64,000 nucleotides of DNA, from NCBI GenBank assembly GCA_028290465.1, contig JAQGJU010000004.1:1-64000 (forward strand), given 5' to 3'. Both the position numbers and the translations under genes were made by a program. Under the pieces are notes generated by a model. The model was not told the origin of the DNA. It searched no databases and worked only from the letters and a program-made list of their open reading frames with translations. Below, one piece after another: positions 18,893-27,337 of this stretch. Each line of letters starts with the position of its first letter. Position 1 is the stretch's first letter. The DNA is from Xanthobacteraceae bacterium. Lineage in GTDB: Bacteria; Pseudomonadota; Alphaproteobacteria; Rhizobiales; Xanthobacteraceae.

Positions 18893-18934
18893 CCGGGGCT
18901 AACCCCGGAATCGAAAGGGGGCCGAAAGGCCCCC
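18893..18934 (-). promoter_or_regulatory. ilvB attenuator hairpins
   Basis: Downstream of the leader-peptide stop are two strong hairpins. 18917-18934 has stem GGGGGCC/GGCCCCC with a four-base loop, followed on the minus strand by TTTCGATT, which resembles a terminator. 18893-18908 has stem CCGGGG/CCCCGG with a four-base loop. Placed between a branched-chain leader peptide and ilvB, they are best read as a transcription attenuator. Confidence 0.65.
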
Positions 18935-18966
18935 ATGTTCGCGCGCCACCTGCTGCGGGTCGGCCG

Positions 18967-19026
18967 TCAGGCCGTATCCGCGGGGGCGCGCCGTCCTACT
19001 ACAATAAGCGAAACAAAATTGCGCAT
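18967..19026 (-). CDS. branched-chain leader peptide of ilvB
   Basis: A 19-codon frame starts at ATG with AGAAGAGA just upstream. It reads MRNFVSLIVVGRR and continues to a TGA. Five of six consecutive residues (V-S-L-I-V-V) are the end products of the pathway, as expected for a peptide sensing charged Val-, Leu- and Ile-tRNA. The downstream hairpins at 18893-18934 complete an attenuator arrangement. It is too short to be noticed by ordinary gene finding. Confidence 0.75.
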   Translation of the reverse strand: MRNFVSLIVVGRRAPADTA

Positions 19027-19176
19027 CGGTCTCTTCTGTCGTCATTTACTTGCGTGGACGGGGTTATATCCGCAACTTCGCGCCACGGTCAAGTCTATGG
19101 CCCTGAAATTTCCGCCTCGCGCTATGTAGAATAAGGCCTGACCCAGGTTTCGCAACCTGAAATAGGTCTTTTTGCC

Positions 19177-20115
19177 TTACGACAGGCCGGCCAGCATCCC
19201 GCCCGCCACCCGCCCTGCCTCGTCGGGCATCGCCCAGGTCCAGCCCGGCATCTGGTTGCGAAACCAGGTCGTCTGGCGCTTGGCATAGCGCCGCGTGTCC
19301 TGCTTGGCCATCGTGGCAGCGTCCTCCAAGCTCATTTCGCCGTCGAAATGCCGGAGCAGCCACGGCACGCCATGGGCCTTCATCGCCGGCAATGTCGGAT
19401 CGAGCCCGCGCGCCTTGAGCGCCCGGACCTCGTCGAGCGCGCCCTGCTCCAGCATCACGTCGAACCGGGCCTCGATCCGCGCGACCAGCGCGCCGCGCTC
19501 CGGCGTCAGGAACAGCTTCACGGCCTCGTTGGTGTCGAGCACCGGCGGCAGCCCGTCGCGGTGCCAATCGGTCAGCGAACGCCCGGTCGCCAGCACCACT
19601 TCGAGCGCCCGGCTGATCCGCGAGCGGTCGCCCGGCATCAGGCGGGCCGCAGTGACCGGGTCGCGCTGCCGAAGTTCGTCGTAGAGCGGCGCAACGCCGG
19701 TTTCGGCGAGCCGCCCCCGGACATCGGCCCGGATGTCGGCCGGGATCGGCGGCACCGCCGCCAGCCCATTCAGGAGCATCTTGAAATAAAGGCCAGTCCC
19801 GCCGACCACGACCGCGAGGCGCCCGGCGGCCTCGGCCGCCTCCAGCGCCGCCTTGGCATCGACGCACCAGCGCCCGACCGAATAGTTCTCGGCGGCGTCG
19901 ACATGGCCGTACAGGACATGCTCGGCCTGCTTTTCTTCGTCGACCGAAGGCCGCGCCGTAATCAGCCGCAGATCGCCATAGACCTGCATCGAATCCGCAT
20001 TGATGACCACGCCGTTGTGCGCTTGCGCCAAGGCCAGCGCCACCGCCGACTTGCCGCTCGCGGTCGGCCCTGCGATAAGCACCGCCCGAACCTTGCTTTG
20101 TCTCGCAGCATCCAT
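19177..20115 (-). CDS. miaA: tRNA dimethylallyltransferase
   Basis: MiaA transfers a dimethylallyl group to N6 of A37 in tRNAs that read UNN codons. The 312-residue protein has the P-loop GPTASGKS, the DSMQVY motif, [23 protein letters not shown] and the late [17 protein letters not shown] motif. The start at 20115 ([23 protein letters not shown]) fits family N-termini. A much longer frame upstream is antisense to serB. Its start codon is only 7 bp from that of divergent serB, so each promoter must sit inside the other gene. Confidence 0.95.
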   Translation of the reverse strand: MDAARQSKVRAVLIAGPTASGKSAVALALAQAHNGVVINADSMQVYGDLRLITARPSVDEEKQAEHVLYGHVDAAENYSVGRWCVDAKAALEAAEAAGRLAVVVGGTGLYFKMLLNGLAAVPPIPADIRADVRGRLAETGVAPLYDELRQRDPVTAARLMPGDRSRISRALEVVLATGRSLTDWHRDGLPPVLDTNEAVKLFLTPERGALVARIEARFDVMLEQGALDEVRALKARGLDPTLPAMKAHGVPWLLRHFDGEMSLEDAATMAKQDTRRYAKRQTTWFRNQMPGWTWAMPDEAGRVAGGMLAGLS

Positions 20116-20122
20116 TCCCGAT

Positions 20123-21034
20123 ATGACCCTGGTCGCGACGCTCATTTCCAATCCGGCCGAACCGGCGCTCGACACCGCCACGCTGGCCCGTGCGCGCGAC
20201 GCATTGCCGGGTGCTACGGCGCCGATCTGGCTCGACCCGGGCATCGCGGCCGACATCCCGTTTACCGGTTCCGGTGAAAACGACAACCGCGCGCTGACCG
20301 CGCGGCTGCGCGAAGCCATTGGCGCCGAGCCTGTGGACGTGGTGGTGCAGCCCGAAGACGGCCGGCGCAAGATGCTGTTCCTGGCCGACATGGATTCGAC
20401 CATGATCGGGCAGGAATGCATCGACGAACTCGCCGACTATGCCGGCCTGAAGGCGCACGTCTCGGCCATCACCGAGCGGGCGATGCGCGGCGAGATCGCC
20501 TTCGCACCGGCGCTGCGCGAGCGCGTCGCGCTGCTGAAAGGTTTGCCCGAAAAAGTCATCGACGAGGTGATCGCCGAACGCATTCGCCTGACGCCGGGCG
20601 CCCGCGCGCTGGTCGCCACACTACGGAGCCACGGCGTGCATACATGCCTCGTGTCCGGCGGCTTCACGCTGTTCACCGGACGGGTGGGGTCGATGTGCGG
20701 CTTTCATGAGAACCGCGCCAACACACTGCTGATGACGAACGACGGTAAGCTGGCCGGCGCGGTCGCCGAGCCTATCCTCGGCCGCGAAGCCAAGCGCGAC
20801 ACCCTGCTCGAACTGCGCGAACGGCTGGGTCTGGCACCCGACAGCACCATGGCGATCGGCGACGGCGCCAACGACCTCGACATGATTCACGAAGCGGGTC
20901 TCGGCGTCGCATACCGGGCCAAGCCCGTGGTGGCCGAGGCCGCGCGCGCGCGCATCGACCATGGCGACCTGACGGCTATGCTCTATATGCAGGGCTTTTC
21001 CGGCGAGGAATTTTTGGAGCGGGTCAGCACTTGA
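20123..21034 (+). CDS. serB: phosphoserine phosphatase
   Basis: SerB hydrolyses O-phosphoserine, the last step of serine synthesis. Serine is also an acceptor in C1 assimilation by the serine cycle, though that cycle is not seen here. The 303-residue protein carries the HAD nucleophile motif [18 protein letters not shown], motif [11 protein letters not shown] and motif [13 protein letters not shown]. The N-terminal ~85 residues are the extra ACT-like domain common in alphaproteobacterial SerB. The start is [11 protein letters not shown]. It diverges from miaA with only 7 bp between start codons. Confidence 0.95.
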   Translation: MTLVATLISNPAEPALDTATLARARDALPGATAPIWLDPGIAADIPFTGSGENDNRALTARLREAIGAEPVDVVVQPEDGRRKMLFLADMDSTMIGQECIDELADYAGLKAHVSAITERAMRGEIAFAPALRERVALLKGLPEKVIDEVIAERIRLTPGARALVATLRSHGVHTCLVSGGFTLFTGRVGSMCGFHENRANTLLMTNDGKLAGAVAEPILGREAKRDTLLELRERLGLAPDSTMAIGDGANDLDMIHEAGLGVAYRAKPVVAEAARARIDHGDLTAMLYMQGFSGEEFLERVST

Positions 21035-21038
21035 GGCT

Positions 21039-21485
21039 TCAAGGCCTCAGATACGCATAGCCCTGCATCTGCAGCTCGGCGATCCGCACCACGCCGCCGC
21101 GTTCGTCGACCGCAAAGCCCGGCAGCAGATCCTTCAGTGTGATTTCCTGCGCCTTCATGGTGTTGCCGCAGGCAGCGAGTTCGATACCCGGAAATCCGCC
21201 GAGCTTGCGCCTGGTCTCGGGATTGGCGCTGGCCGTGTGAAAGGCCTTCAGCGCCGGCCCATGCACCACCAGCGCGATGGTCACCTTGTCGGCGCCGCCC
21301 ATGCCGTCGATATGGTTGCGGATATTGCCGAGCACGAAGTCGACCTTGCCGAGTTCGTTGAGGTGATAAACCACCTTCATCTTGGCCGGTGCAGCGGCGA
21401 AGGTCTCGGCGCGCGCCGAACCTAGCGCCGCGCCGATCAGGCCGCCGGCCGCCGCGAAGCCGGCCAGAATGTTACGTCGGTGCAT
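21039..21485 (-). CDS. exported DsrE-like protein
   Basis: The 148-residue protein starts MHRRNILAGFAAAGGLIGAALGSARA, a signal with Arg-Arg and a long hydrophobic stretch ending SARA; Sec or Tat export is possible. The mature part shows the DsrE/DsrF-like fold: KMKVVYHLNELGKVDFVLGNIRNHIDGMGG, VTIALVVHGPALKAF and IELAACGNTMKAQ. The Cys in AACGNTM is the position used in sulfur-relay relatives. A periplasmic location is unlike cytosolic DsrE, so the function is unknown. It lies 12 bp downstream of the next unknown gene, suggesting an operon. Confidence 0.8.
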   Translation of the reverse strand: MHRRNILAGFAAAGGLIGAALGSARAETFAAAPAKMKVVYHLNELGKVDFVLGNIRNHIDGMGGADKVTIALVVHGPALKAFHTASANPETRRKLGGFPGIELAACGNTMKAQEITLKDLLPGFAVDERGGVVRIAELQMQGYAYLRP

Positions 21486-21497
21486 GGTCGGCTCCTG

Positions 21498-22154
21498 TTA
21501 CTTATGCCGCATCGCGGCGAGTTCCTTGCGATCGGCCACCAGCGCGCGGCAATTCTCAAGATCGACGCGATCGAGCCGGAACACGCGGTCGTCGGCGCCG
21601 CCTTGCAGTGAGAGCGCGGCTTCCTCGTCGGGCTTGTTGTTGTTCCATATCCGGACCGCTTCGAGCCGGATCAGGGTCGCCTTGTCGCCCTTCGCCATTT
21701 CGACCGTGATGCCGCCGCCGTCGCAATCGACGCTGCAGCCAATGCGCAACTTGTCGGCCGAAATCTCGGACGTCTGGGTGTGGCCGCAATCGCCGCTTGA
21801 ATCAAAGAAGCCGGACTTATTGCGGAAATTGACGCCGAGCCGGAACGAATAGTTGAGCGCCTCGTCCTCCGGCACCTTCTCGGCGGTGACCAGCAGCTTC
21901 ATCCCATTCACCTTCTGGAGCGGATGCGCGGCCAGATGCGCGGCGTCGTAGCGGCGCACGAAACAGGCGTAGGATTTCTTCTTTGTAACCTTGCCGGCGA
22001 ACAGCCGTTTGGCGAAGCCCTCGCTTTGCGCCGAGGTGGGCGCATCGCTCGCCTTTTCGGCCGGGGCATCTTCGGCCCGCGCCGCATTTTGCACGGCGGA
22101 CGACGCCATCAACATCACCAAGGCTGCCAGGGTCAGGCCGGAAAGCCGCTTCAT
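21498..22154 (-). CDS. exported protein of unknown function (218 aa)
   Basis: A signal peptide (KRLSGLTLAALVMLMASSAVQNAARA) precedes an acidic linker and a globular part with seven cysteines, including SYACFVRRYD, SSGDCGHTQT, GCSVDCDGGG and ENCRALVADR. Several of these could form disulfides in the periplasm. The pattern HPLQKVNGMKLLVTAEK is distinctive, but no family is recognised. It precedes the exported DsrE-like gene on the same strand (12 bp), so the two may act together. Confidence 0.65.
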   Translation of the reverse strand: MKRLSGLTLAALVMLMASSAVQNAARAEDAPAEKASDAPTSAQSEGFAKRLFAGKVTKKKSYACFVRRYDAAHLAAHPLQKVNGMKLLVTAEKVPEDEALNYSFRLGVNFRNKSGFFDSSGDCGHTQTSEISADKLRIGCSVDCDGGGITVEMAKGDKATLIRLEAVRIWNNNKPDEEAALSLQGGADDRVFRLDRVDLENCRALVADRKELAAMRHK

Positions 22155-22285
22155 GTGATGCTCCTCGTGGCCTCACACGCGCCATGCATGCGTCCTGCCA
22201 ATGATCGCGGCCGCCAATCGGACGGGCGCTGTTATTGGTCGGGACCGGGCCGGTAAAGGTTCATACGGCCAGCCCCCCAAAGAAA

Positions 22286-22312
22286 AATGCCCGGGCCAAT
22301 GGCCCGGGCATT
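22286..22312 (-). terminator. rho-independent terminator after degP
   Basis: A 12-bp perfect stem (AATGCCCGGGCC/GGCCCGGGCATT) with a 3-nt loop is followed by TTTC on the minus strand, 27 bp past the degP stop. It also faces the upstream region of the exported-protein pair. Confidence 0.85.
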
Positions 22313-22338
22313 CAAAGCGCTCGCTTTGCGCGAACGGA

Positions 22339-23862
22339 TTATTGCAGGTTCAGCGCCACGAACCGCGTATCGCCTTCCGGGGTCGCGATCAGCAGGATGG
22401 CGGTGCGCTTGCCGTCCTTCTTCAACTTGTCGACCTGGGTCTGCAACGCTTCGGTGGTGCCGACCGGCTCATACTGCACTTCGACCACGACCTCGCCGGG
22501 CGCGAGGCGCTTGTCGGCGCTGCCGCTCGACAGGATGGAATCGACGCCGGTGATCACCACGCCCTTGATGCTGTCGCGGATCTTGTACTTCTTGCGCAGA
22601 TCGTCAGTGACGTTGGACAGTTCGAGGCCGAGCGTCTTCTTGACGGTCGACTTGTCTTCCGCCGGACCCGTGGTCTCGACCTTGGCCTGCACCGGCTTTT
22701 CGGTGTCATCCAGCCGGCCGAGCTTCACGGTGCGCTTTTCCTCTTTGCCCTTGCGCAGGATCAGCACCTCGACATCCTTGCCGACCGGCGTGTCGGCGAC
22801 GATGCGCGGCAGGTCGCGCATCTCCTTGATGTCCTTGCCGTCGAATTTCAGGATCACGTCGCCGGCCTCGATGCCGGCCGGCTTGGCCGGACCCTTCTCG
22901 TCGATGCCGGCGATCAGTGCGCCGCGCACCGGCTTGATGTCGAGGCTGGCCGCGATATCGTCGGTGACCTGCTGGATTCGCACGCCGAGCCAGCCGCGGC
23001 GCACGTCGCCGAACTGCTTGAGCTGGTCGATCACCGGGATTGCGGTCTTCGACGGCACCGCGAAGCCGATACCGATCGAGCCGCCGGACGGCGAGATGAT
23101 CGCCGTGTTGATGCCGATCACGTCGCCATCAAGGTTGAACAGCGGTCCGCCGGAATTGCCACGATTGATCGAAGCATCAGTCTGAATGTAGTTGTCGTAC
23201 GGGCCGGACTGGATGTCGCGGTTGCGCGCCGACACGATGCCGGCCGTCACGGTGCCGCCGAGGCTGAACGGGTTGCCGATCGCCACCACCCATTCGCCGA
23301 GCCGCAGCTTGTCGGAGTCGCCGAACTTGACCGACTTCAGCGGCTTGTCGGATTTGACCCGCAGCAGCGCGAGGTCGGTCTTCTTGTCGGTACCGATCAA
23401 TTCGGCCTTCAGCTTGGAGCCGTCGTTGAAGATTACCTGGATTTCGTCGGCGTCCGCGATGACGTGATTGTTGGTGACGACAAGACCGGACGGATCGATG
23501 ACGAAACCGGAGCCCAGCGAATTGGCGCGGCGCGGACCGCGGTCGCGGTTCGGATTCTGATTTGGGTTCTGGTTTTCGCCCTGCTGGCCGCGGCGGTTCT
23601 TGAAGAAATCCTCGAAGAACTCCTCCATCGGCGAGCCTGGCGGCACCTTCGGCAACTCGCCAACCCGCGATTCGACCTTTTGCGTCGTCGAGATGTTGAC
23701 GACGGCGTCGATCGCCTGCTCGGCGGCGTCGGCAATGTGTTCCGGACCGCGGGCCAAGGCCGCACCGGACGTCAGCGCCAGCGCGCTCACCACCAGGGCG
23801 ACGCGAAGCATCGCCCGCGAAGGCTGGGCTCCGCGACCGAGAAGAAGGAAAGAACCGCTCAT
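22339..23862 (-). CDS. degP: periplasmic serine protease/chaperone, DegP/MucD (Do) family
   Basis: DegP-type proteases degrade or refold damaged envelope proteins. The 507-residue protein has a signal sequence (MLRVALVVSALALTSGAALA), a catalytic triad in TNNHVIAD (His), KTDLALL (Asp) and NRGNSGGPL (Ser), and two PDZ domains (RGWLGVRIQQV onward, and KKTLGLELSNV onward). A Gly/Gln/Asn/Arg-rich linker (about residues 95-115: RRGQQGENQNPNQNPNRDR) is unusual and presumably flexible. The start with AAGGAGACACC is chosen over an upstream ATG. It is the last gene of the hflK-hflC-DUF2065-degP run. Confidence 0.95.
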   Translation of the reverse strand: MSGSFLLLGRGAQPSRAMLRVALVVSALALTSGAALARGPEHIADAAEQAIDAVVNISTTQKVESRVGELPKVPPGSPMEEFFEDFFKNRRGQQGENQNPNQNPNRDRGPRRANSLGSGFVIDPSGLVVTNNHVIADADEIQVIFNDGSKLKAELIGTDKKTDLALLRVKSDKPLKSVKFGDSDKLRLGEWVVAIGNPFSLGGTVTAGIVSARNRDIQSGPYDNYIQTDASINRGNSGGPLFNLDGDVIGINTAIISPSGGSIGIGFAVPSKTAIPVIDQLKQFGDVRRGWLGVRIQQVTDDIAASLDIKPVRGALIAGIDEKGPAKPAGIEAGDVILKFDGKDIKEMRDLPRIVADTPVGKDVEVLILRKGKEEKRTVKLGRLDDTEKPVQAKVETTGPAEDKSTVKKTLGLELSNVTDDLRKKYKIRDSIKGVVITGVDSILSSGSADKRLAPGEVVVEVQYEPVGTTEALQTQVDKLKKDGKRTAILLIATPEGDTRFVALNLQ

Positions 23863-24033
23863 GGTGTCTCCTTGAGACCGAATTTGCGACGCCGATTGCC
23901 GACACGCTCGCACGCGCACGCCCGATGCCGACTTTGCCGAAGGCCATGGCGGGACGCAAGCGCATCCCGGCGCCAGTAGGTGACCGGATTGGGGCGGAAA
24001 AGCGACTGTAAGGCTTCGTTCCGGCTAGGAAGA

Positions 24034-24219
24034 TTACCCGCGCACCGCCCAAACCAAGACGAGCCCGAGCACGGCTGACACGATACCGACCACGCGAAGC
24101 GCGGATTCCGGCGTTTCGGCCACCTGGAGCATGGCCCGGCGGGCGTGTTCCGGGAACGCCCCGAACACCAGCCCCTCGATCACGAAGACGAGACCGATCG
24201 CCACCAGGAAGTCGCCCAT
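24034..24219 (-). CDS. DUF2065 small membrane protein
   Basis: The 61-residue protein has two hydrophobic helices (LVAIGLVFVIEGLVFGAF and VVGIVSAVLGLVLVWAVRG) joined by RRAMLQVAETPESALR, the DUF2065 (YjeT-like) pattern. It lies 27 bp downstream of hflC, a conserved position in alphaproteobacteria, so a link to HflKC/FtsH membrane quality control is plausible but unproven. Confidence 0.88.
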   Translation of the reverse strand: MGDFLVAIGLVFVIEGLVFGAFPEHARRAMLQVAETPESALRVVGIVSAVLGLVLVWAVRG

Positions 24220-24246
24220 GGCGGCGATCGTCTCGTTCGTTGCCGG

Positions 24247-25164
24247 TTAGCGCGCTGGTGCCGGGGCCGCCGGAGCCGCGCCGGTGGCGGGCGCCTTGCC
24301 GCTCGGATTGCCGAAGAACCGGAAGAATTCGGAATCCGGCTTGATCACCATGCGGGTGTCGGTCGACTTCAGGCCGACTTCGTAGGCCTGCATCGAGCGG
24401 TAGAACACGAAGAAATCCTTGTCGCGGTTGTACGCCTCGGCAAAGATCTTGTTGCGTTCGCCGTCGCCCTCGCCGCGAAACTGCTCGGCCTTCTGGTTGG
24501 CTTCACCGATCAGCACCGTGACGTCGCGGTCGGCCCGCGAGCGGATTTCCTGCGCGCGCTGGCTGCCCTGGGCGCGGAATTCGGCGGCTTCGCGCTGCCG
24601 CTCGGTCTGCATCCGCTGATACACCGCCTGGCTGTTCTGCTCCGGGAGATCGACGCGACGGATTCGCACGTCGATCACGCTGATGCCGAAATTGGCGGCT
24701 TCGCGGTTGAGCTGCTCGCGGATGCGGCCCATCAACTGCGAACGCTCATCGCGCACCACGGTCTCGAACGAGGATTCGCCGAGCACGCGGCGCAGTGCCG
24801 AGTTGAGCAAGGTCGCAAGCCGGGAATTGGCCTGGTTGATGTCGCCGACCGCCTGATAGAACTTCAGCGCGTCCGTGATCTTGTAGCGCGCGAAGGCATC
24901 GACCACGAGCCGCTTTTGGTCGGCCGCGATCAATTCCTGCGCCGGGTTTTCGAGTTCGAGAATCCGCTTGTCGACATGAATGACACTGTCGATGAACGGC
25001 ACTTTCACATGCAGGCCGGGATTGGTGTAGATGTGCACCGGATCGCCGAGCCGGACCACCAGCGCCTGGTGGGTCTGGTAGACGGTGAACAACGAGGTAT
25101 AGGCCGCGATCAGAGCGATGACGGCTACGACGGCGAAGACGCCGCCGGTAAAATTGAGCCTCAT
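24247..25164 (-). CDS. hflC: HflC, FtsH modulator (SPFH/prohibitin family)
   Basis: HflC forms a large membrane complex with HflK that restrains the FtsH protease. The 305-residue protein has one N-terminal membrane helix (GVFAVVAVIALIAAYTSLFTV), then the SPFH domain (HQALVVRLGDPVHIYTNPGLHVKVPFIDSV) and a long charged helix (ERQREAAEFRAQGSQRAQEIRS). A Pro/Ala-rich tail ends the protein. Its ATG overlaps the hflK stop by 4 bp (ATGA). Confidence 0.96.
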   Translation of the reverse strand: MRLNFTGGVFAVVAVIALIAAYTSLFTVYQTHQALVVRLGDPVHIYTNPGLHVKVPFIDSVIHVDKRILELENPAQELIAADQKRLVVDAFARYKITDALKFYQAVGDINQANSRLATLLNSALRRVLGESSFETVVRDERSQLMGRIREQLNREAANFGISVIDVRIRRVDLPEQNSQAVYQRMQTERQREAAEFRAQGSQRAQEIRSRADRDVTVLIGEANQKAEQFRGEGDGERNKIFAEAYNRDKDFFVFYRSMQAYEVGLKSTDTRMVIKPDSEFFRFFGNPSGKAPATGAAPAAPAPAR

Positions 25165-26309
25165 CGGGTGCCTCCCATCGGCGTCGGCGTCGACTGAATT
25201 TGCGGCTGCACCGGCGGCGCGGTGCGCCGGGTCATCTCGTTGAGCGGCAGGAACGGCACCACCCCCGAACCGGCCTGGCCGGAGTCGAGAATGATCTTGT
25301 CCATGCCACCGAGCACGCGCTCCATGGTCTCAAGATACATGCGCTCGCGCGTGACTTCCGGCGCCAGCTTGTACTGGTCGAGAATCTGCGTGAAGCGCGA
25401 GGTCTGGCCCTTGGCCTCGGCGACGGTCTGCAACCGATAGCCTTCTGCGGCCTGCAGGATCCGCGCGGCCTGACCACGCGCTTCAGGGATCACCCGGTTG
25501 GCATAGGTCTGGGCTTCGTTCTGCGCGCGCTCAAGATCGGAACGCGCGGCCTGCACGTCTCGGAAGGAGTCGATGACCTGGGTCGGCGGATCGACCTTCT
25601 GCATCTGCACCTGCGATACCTGGATGCCGGCACCGTATTCGTCGAGCGTCTTCTGCATCAGCTCCTGCACCCCGGTCTCGATGGTGGTGCGGGCGCCGGT
25701 CAGGATCGGCTGGATCGGCTGGCGGCCGATGACTTCACGCATCGCGCTTTCGGCGACCGCTTTCACGGTGCCTTCGGGTTGCTGGATGTTGAACAGATAG
25801 TCGGCGGCGCCGCCGGCCTTGACCAGCCAGAACACCGCGAAGTCGACGTCGACGATGTTCTCGTCGCCGGTCAGCATCAGGCTTTCCTCGGGCACGTCGC
25901 GCATCGTGGTGCCGCGTCGCGTGTCCTCGACCCGCATGCCGATATCGATGCGGTTGACCCGCGTCACCTTCGGGGTCAGCGCGGTCTCGATCGGATACGG
26001 CAGGTGATAATTCAGGCCGGGCGGGGTCTCGCGGACATATTTGCCGAAACGCATCACCACGCCGAGTTCGTCGGGCTCGACCTTGAAGAAGCCGGAGACA
26101 CCCCAGATCGCAACCGCCAGCAGGGTGATCAGAGCGATGCCCTTGCCGCCGAGATTGCCGCCGGGCAGCACGGTCCGCAGCTTATCCTGGCCGCGACGCA
26201 GCATTTCTTCGAGATCCGGCGGTGTCGGGCCGGAGGATTGCGGCCCCGAGCCCCACGGACCCTTCGGGCCGGAGCCCCAGGGTCCGCCGCCTTGATTACT
26301 CCACGGCAT
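25161..26309 (-). CDS. hflK: HflK, FtsH modulator (SPFH/prohibitin family)
   Basis: This partner of HflC has 382 residues. The N-terminus is a Gly/Pro/Ser-rich repeat (GPWGSGPKGPWGSGPQSSGP) typical of HflK. It is followed by one membrane helix (IALITLLAVAIWGVSGFFKV) and the SPFH domain (VEPDELGVVMRFGKYVRETPPGLNYHLPYPIE). The long helix contains AEGYRLQTVAEAKGQTSRF. It is translationally coupled to hflC. The 174-bp region upstream (26310-26483) is the probable promoter region of the hflKC-degP unit. Confidence 0.96.
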   Translation of the reverse strand: MPWSNQGGGPWGSGPKGPWGSGPQSSGPTPPDLEEMLRRGQDKLRTVLPGGNLGGKGIALITLLAVAIWGVSGFFKVEPDELGVVMRFGKYVRETPPGLNYHLPYPIETALTPKVTRVNRIDIGMRVEDTRRGTTMRDVPEESLMLTGDENIVDVDFAVFWLVKAGGAADYLFNIQQPEGTVKAVAESAMREVIGRQPIQPILTGARTTIETGVQELMQKTLDEYGAGIQVSQVQMQKVDPPTQVIDSFRDVQAARSDLERAQNEAQTYANRVIPEARGQAARILQAAEGYRLQTVAEAKGQTSRFTQILDQYKLAPEVTRERMYLETMERVLGGMDKIILDSGQAGSGVVPFLPLNEMTRRTAPPVQPQIQSTPTPMGGTR

Positions 26310-26483
26310 GGAAATCCTCCGGTCGCGGCCCGCATGAATGGATCGGGCGCGTATCTGGCGCGGGTTATAGGGGAGCTAGTGCGGGCTTTCAATGCAGGCC
26401 CCTTCCCCGCCGGACCCTCAGATGGGCGATGGTAAGCGGTGGGTCAATGCGCGCGACCTTCCGCCGCGGCGATAAAAAGCCGA

Positions 26484-27014
26484 TTACACGGCTCTTTCGT
26501 ACGTGATCAGGGTGTAGGACGCGTCGTCGCCCGGCCCGGCCGGCTGCTCGCGGCGCTCGGTTTCGCGCCACTTTGCCGGGTCGATCCGCGGAAACAGCGT
26601 GTCGCCCTCGGGCCGGGCATGGACGCGGGTAACCAGCAGTTTGGCGGCCCACGGCATCAGTTGGGCGTAAAGATCAGCACCGCCGATCACCGCGATTTCA
26701 GGGGTGCCACGCCGCCGGGCGTCGCCCTCAGCGGCAGCGAGCGCCGCCGGGAGATCATGCGCGACCAGGACGCCCGGCGCCGCGAAAGCGCGGTCGCGCG
26801 TCACCACGATATTGGTGCGCTTATCGAGCGCCCGGCCGATCGATGCGTAGGTCTTGCGGCCCATCAAGATCGGCTTGTGCAGCGTCACCGAGCGGAAATA
26901 TTTCAAGTCCGACTTCAGCCGCCACGGCAGGCCCCCGGCCCGGCCGATCACGCCGTTCTCGGCAATGGCGACGACGAAGACGAGGGATGGTCCTGAAGGA
27001 TGACGGTTGGACAT
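26484..27014 (-). CDS. folA: dihydrofolate reductase
   Basis: FolA reduces dihydrofolate with NADPH, recycling the folate oxidised by ThyA. The 176-residue protein shows VFVVAIAENGVIGRAGGLPWRLKSDLKYFR (active-site WRLKSDLK), MGRKTYASIGRALDKRTNIVVTR and IAVIGGADLYAQLMPWA. The start at 27014 (MSNRHPSG) is preferred over an ATG 18 bp upstream. thyA lies on the same strand 1.9 kb upstream, separated by a membrane hydrolase gene, as expected for a loosely linked thyA-folA locus. Confidence 0.95.
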   Translation of the reverse strand: MSNRHPSGPSLVFVVAIAENGVIGRAGGLPWRLKSDLKYFRSVTLHKPILMGRKTYASIGRALDKRTNIVVTRDRAFAAPGVLVAHDLPAALAAAEGDARRRGTPEIAVIGGADLYAQLMPWAAKLLVTRVHARPEGDTLFPRIDPAKWRETERREQPAGPGDDASYTLITYERAV

Positions 27015-27098
27015 GCGACCGCCAGCAACCAAAGATTCGGCCCGGCCGCAAGCCCGGCGGGACCGCCTAAGGCAACAACCGCGGCCAAGCCGCCGCGG

Positions 27099-27293
27099 CT
27101 ATTCGACGGCCGCTGACTTCGATCCGCTCTTAGCTGCGCGGGGACGCGGCGCGCGTTGCGGGTCGTCAGCGTCTCGCTCGAATACCAAGAGCCTGGCCAA
27201 CAGGCCGACGATCCCTACGACGACGGCCGAGCCGACCGCGATCAAAATGGCATTCCCGACGAAGGATTGCGAGAAAAGTAAGATGGAATTCAT
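27099..27293 (-). CDS. small single-helix membrane protein (64 aa)
   Basis: One long hydrophobic segment (FVGNAILIAVGSAVVVGIVGLLARLLVF) is followed by a charged tail rich in Arg, Pro, Ala and Lys. No family is recognised. It is co-directional with folA and the upstream membrane hydrolase. Size and composition are compatible with a real gene, but conservation cannot be judged here. Confidence 0.45.
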   Translation of the reverse strand: MNSILLFSQSFVGNAILIAVGSAVVVGIVGLLARLLVFERDADDPQRAPRPRAAKSGSKSAAVE

Positions 27294-27337
27294 AGCGCCC
27301 TCGCTTGCTTATCGTGCGACGTGCCGCCGCCCCCGCA

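Noticed and set aside
22201-23979. 592-codon plus-strand frame opposite degP
   Set aside because: Antisense shadow; degP on the other strand has the full catalytic triad and two PDZ domains.
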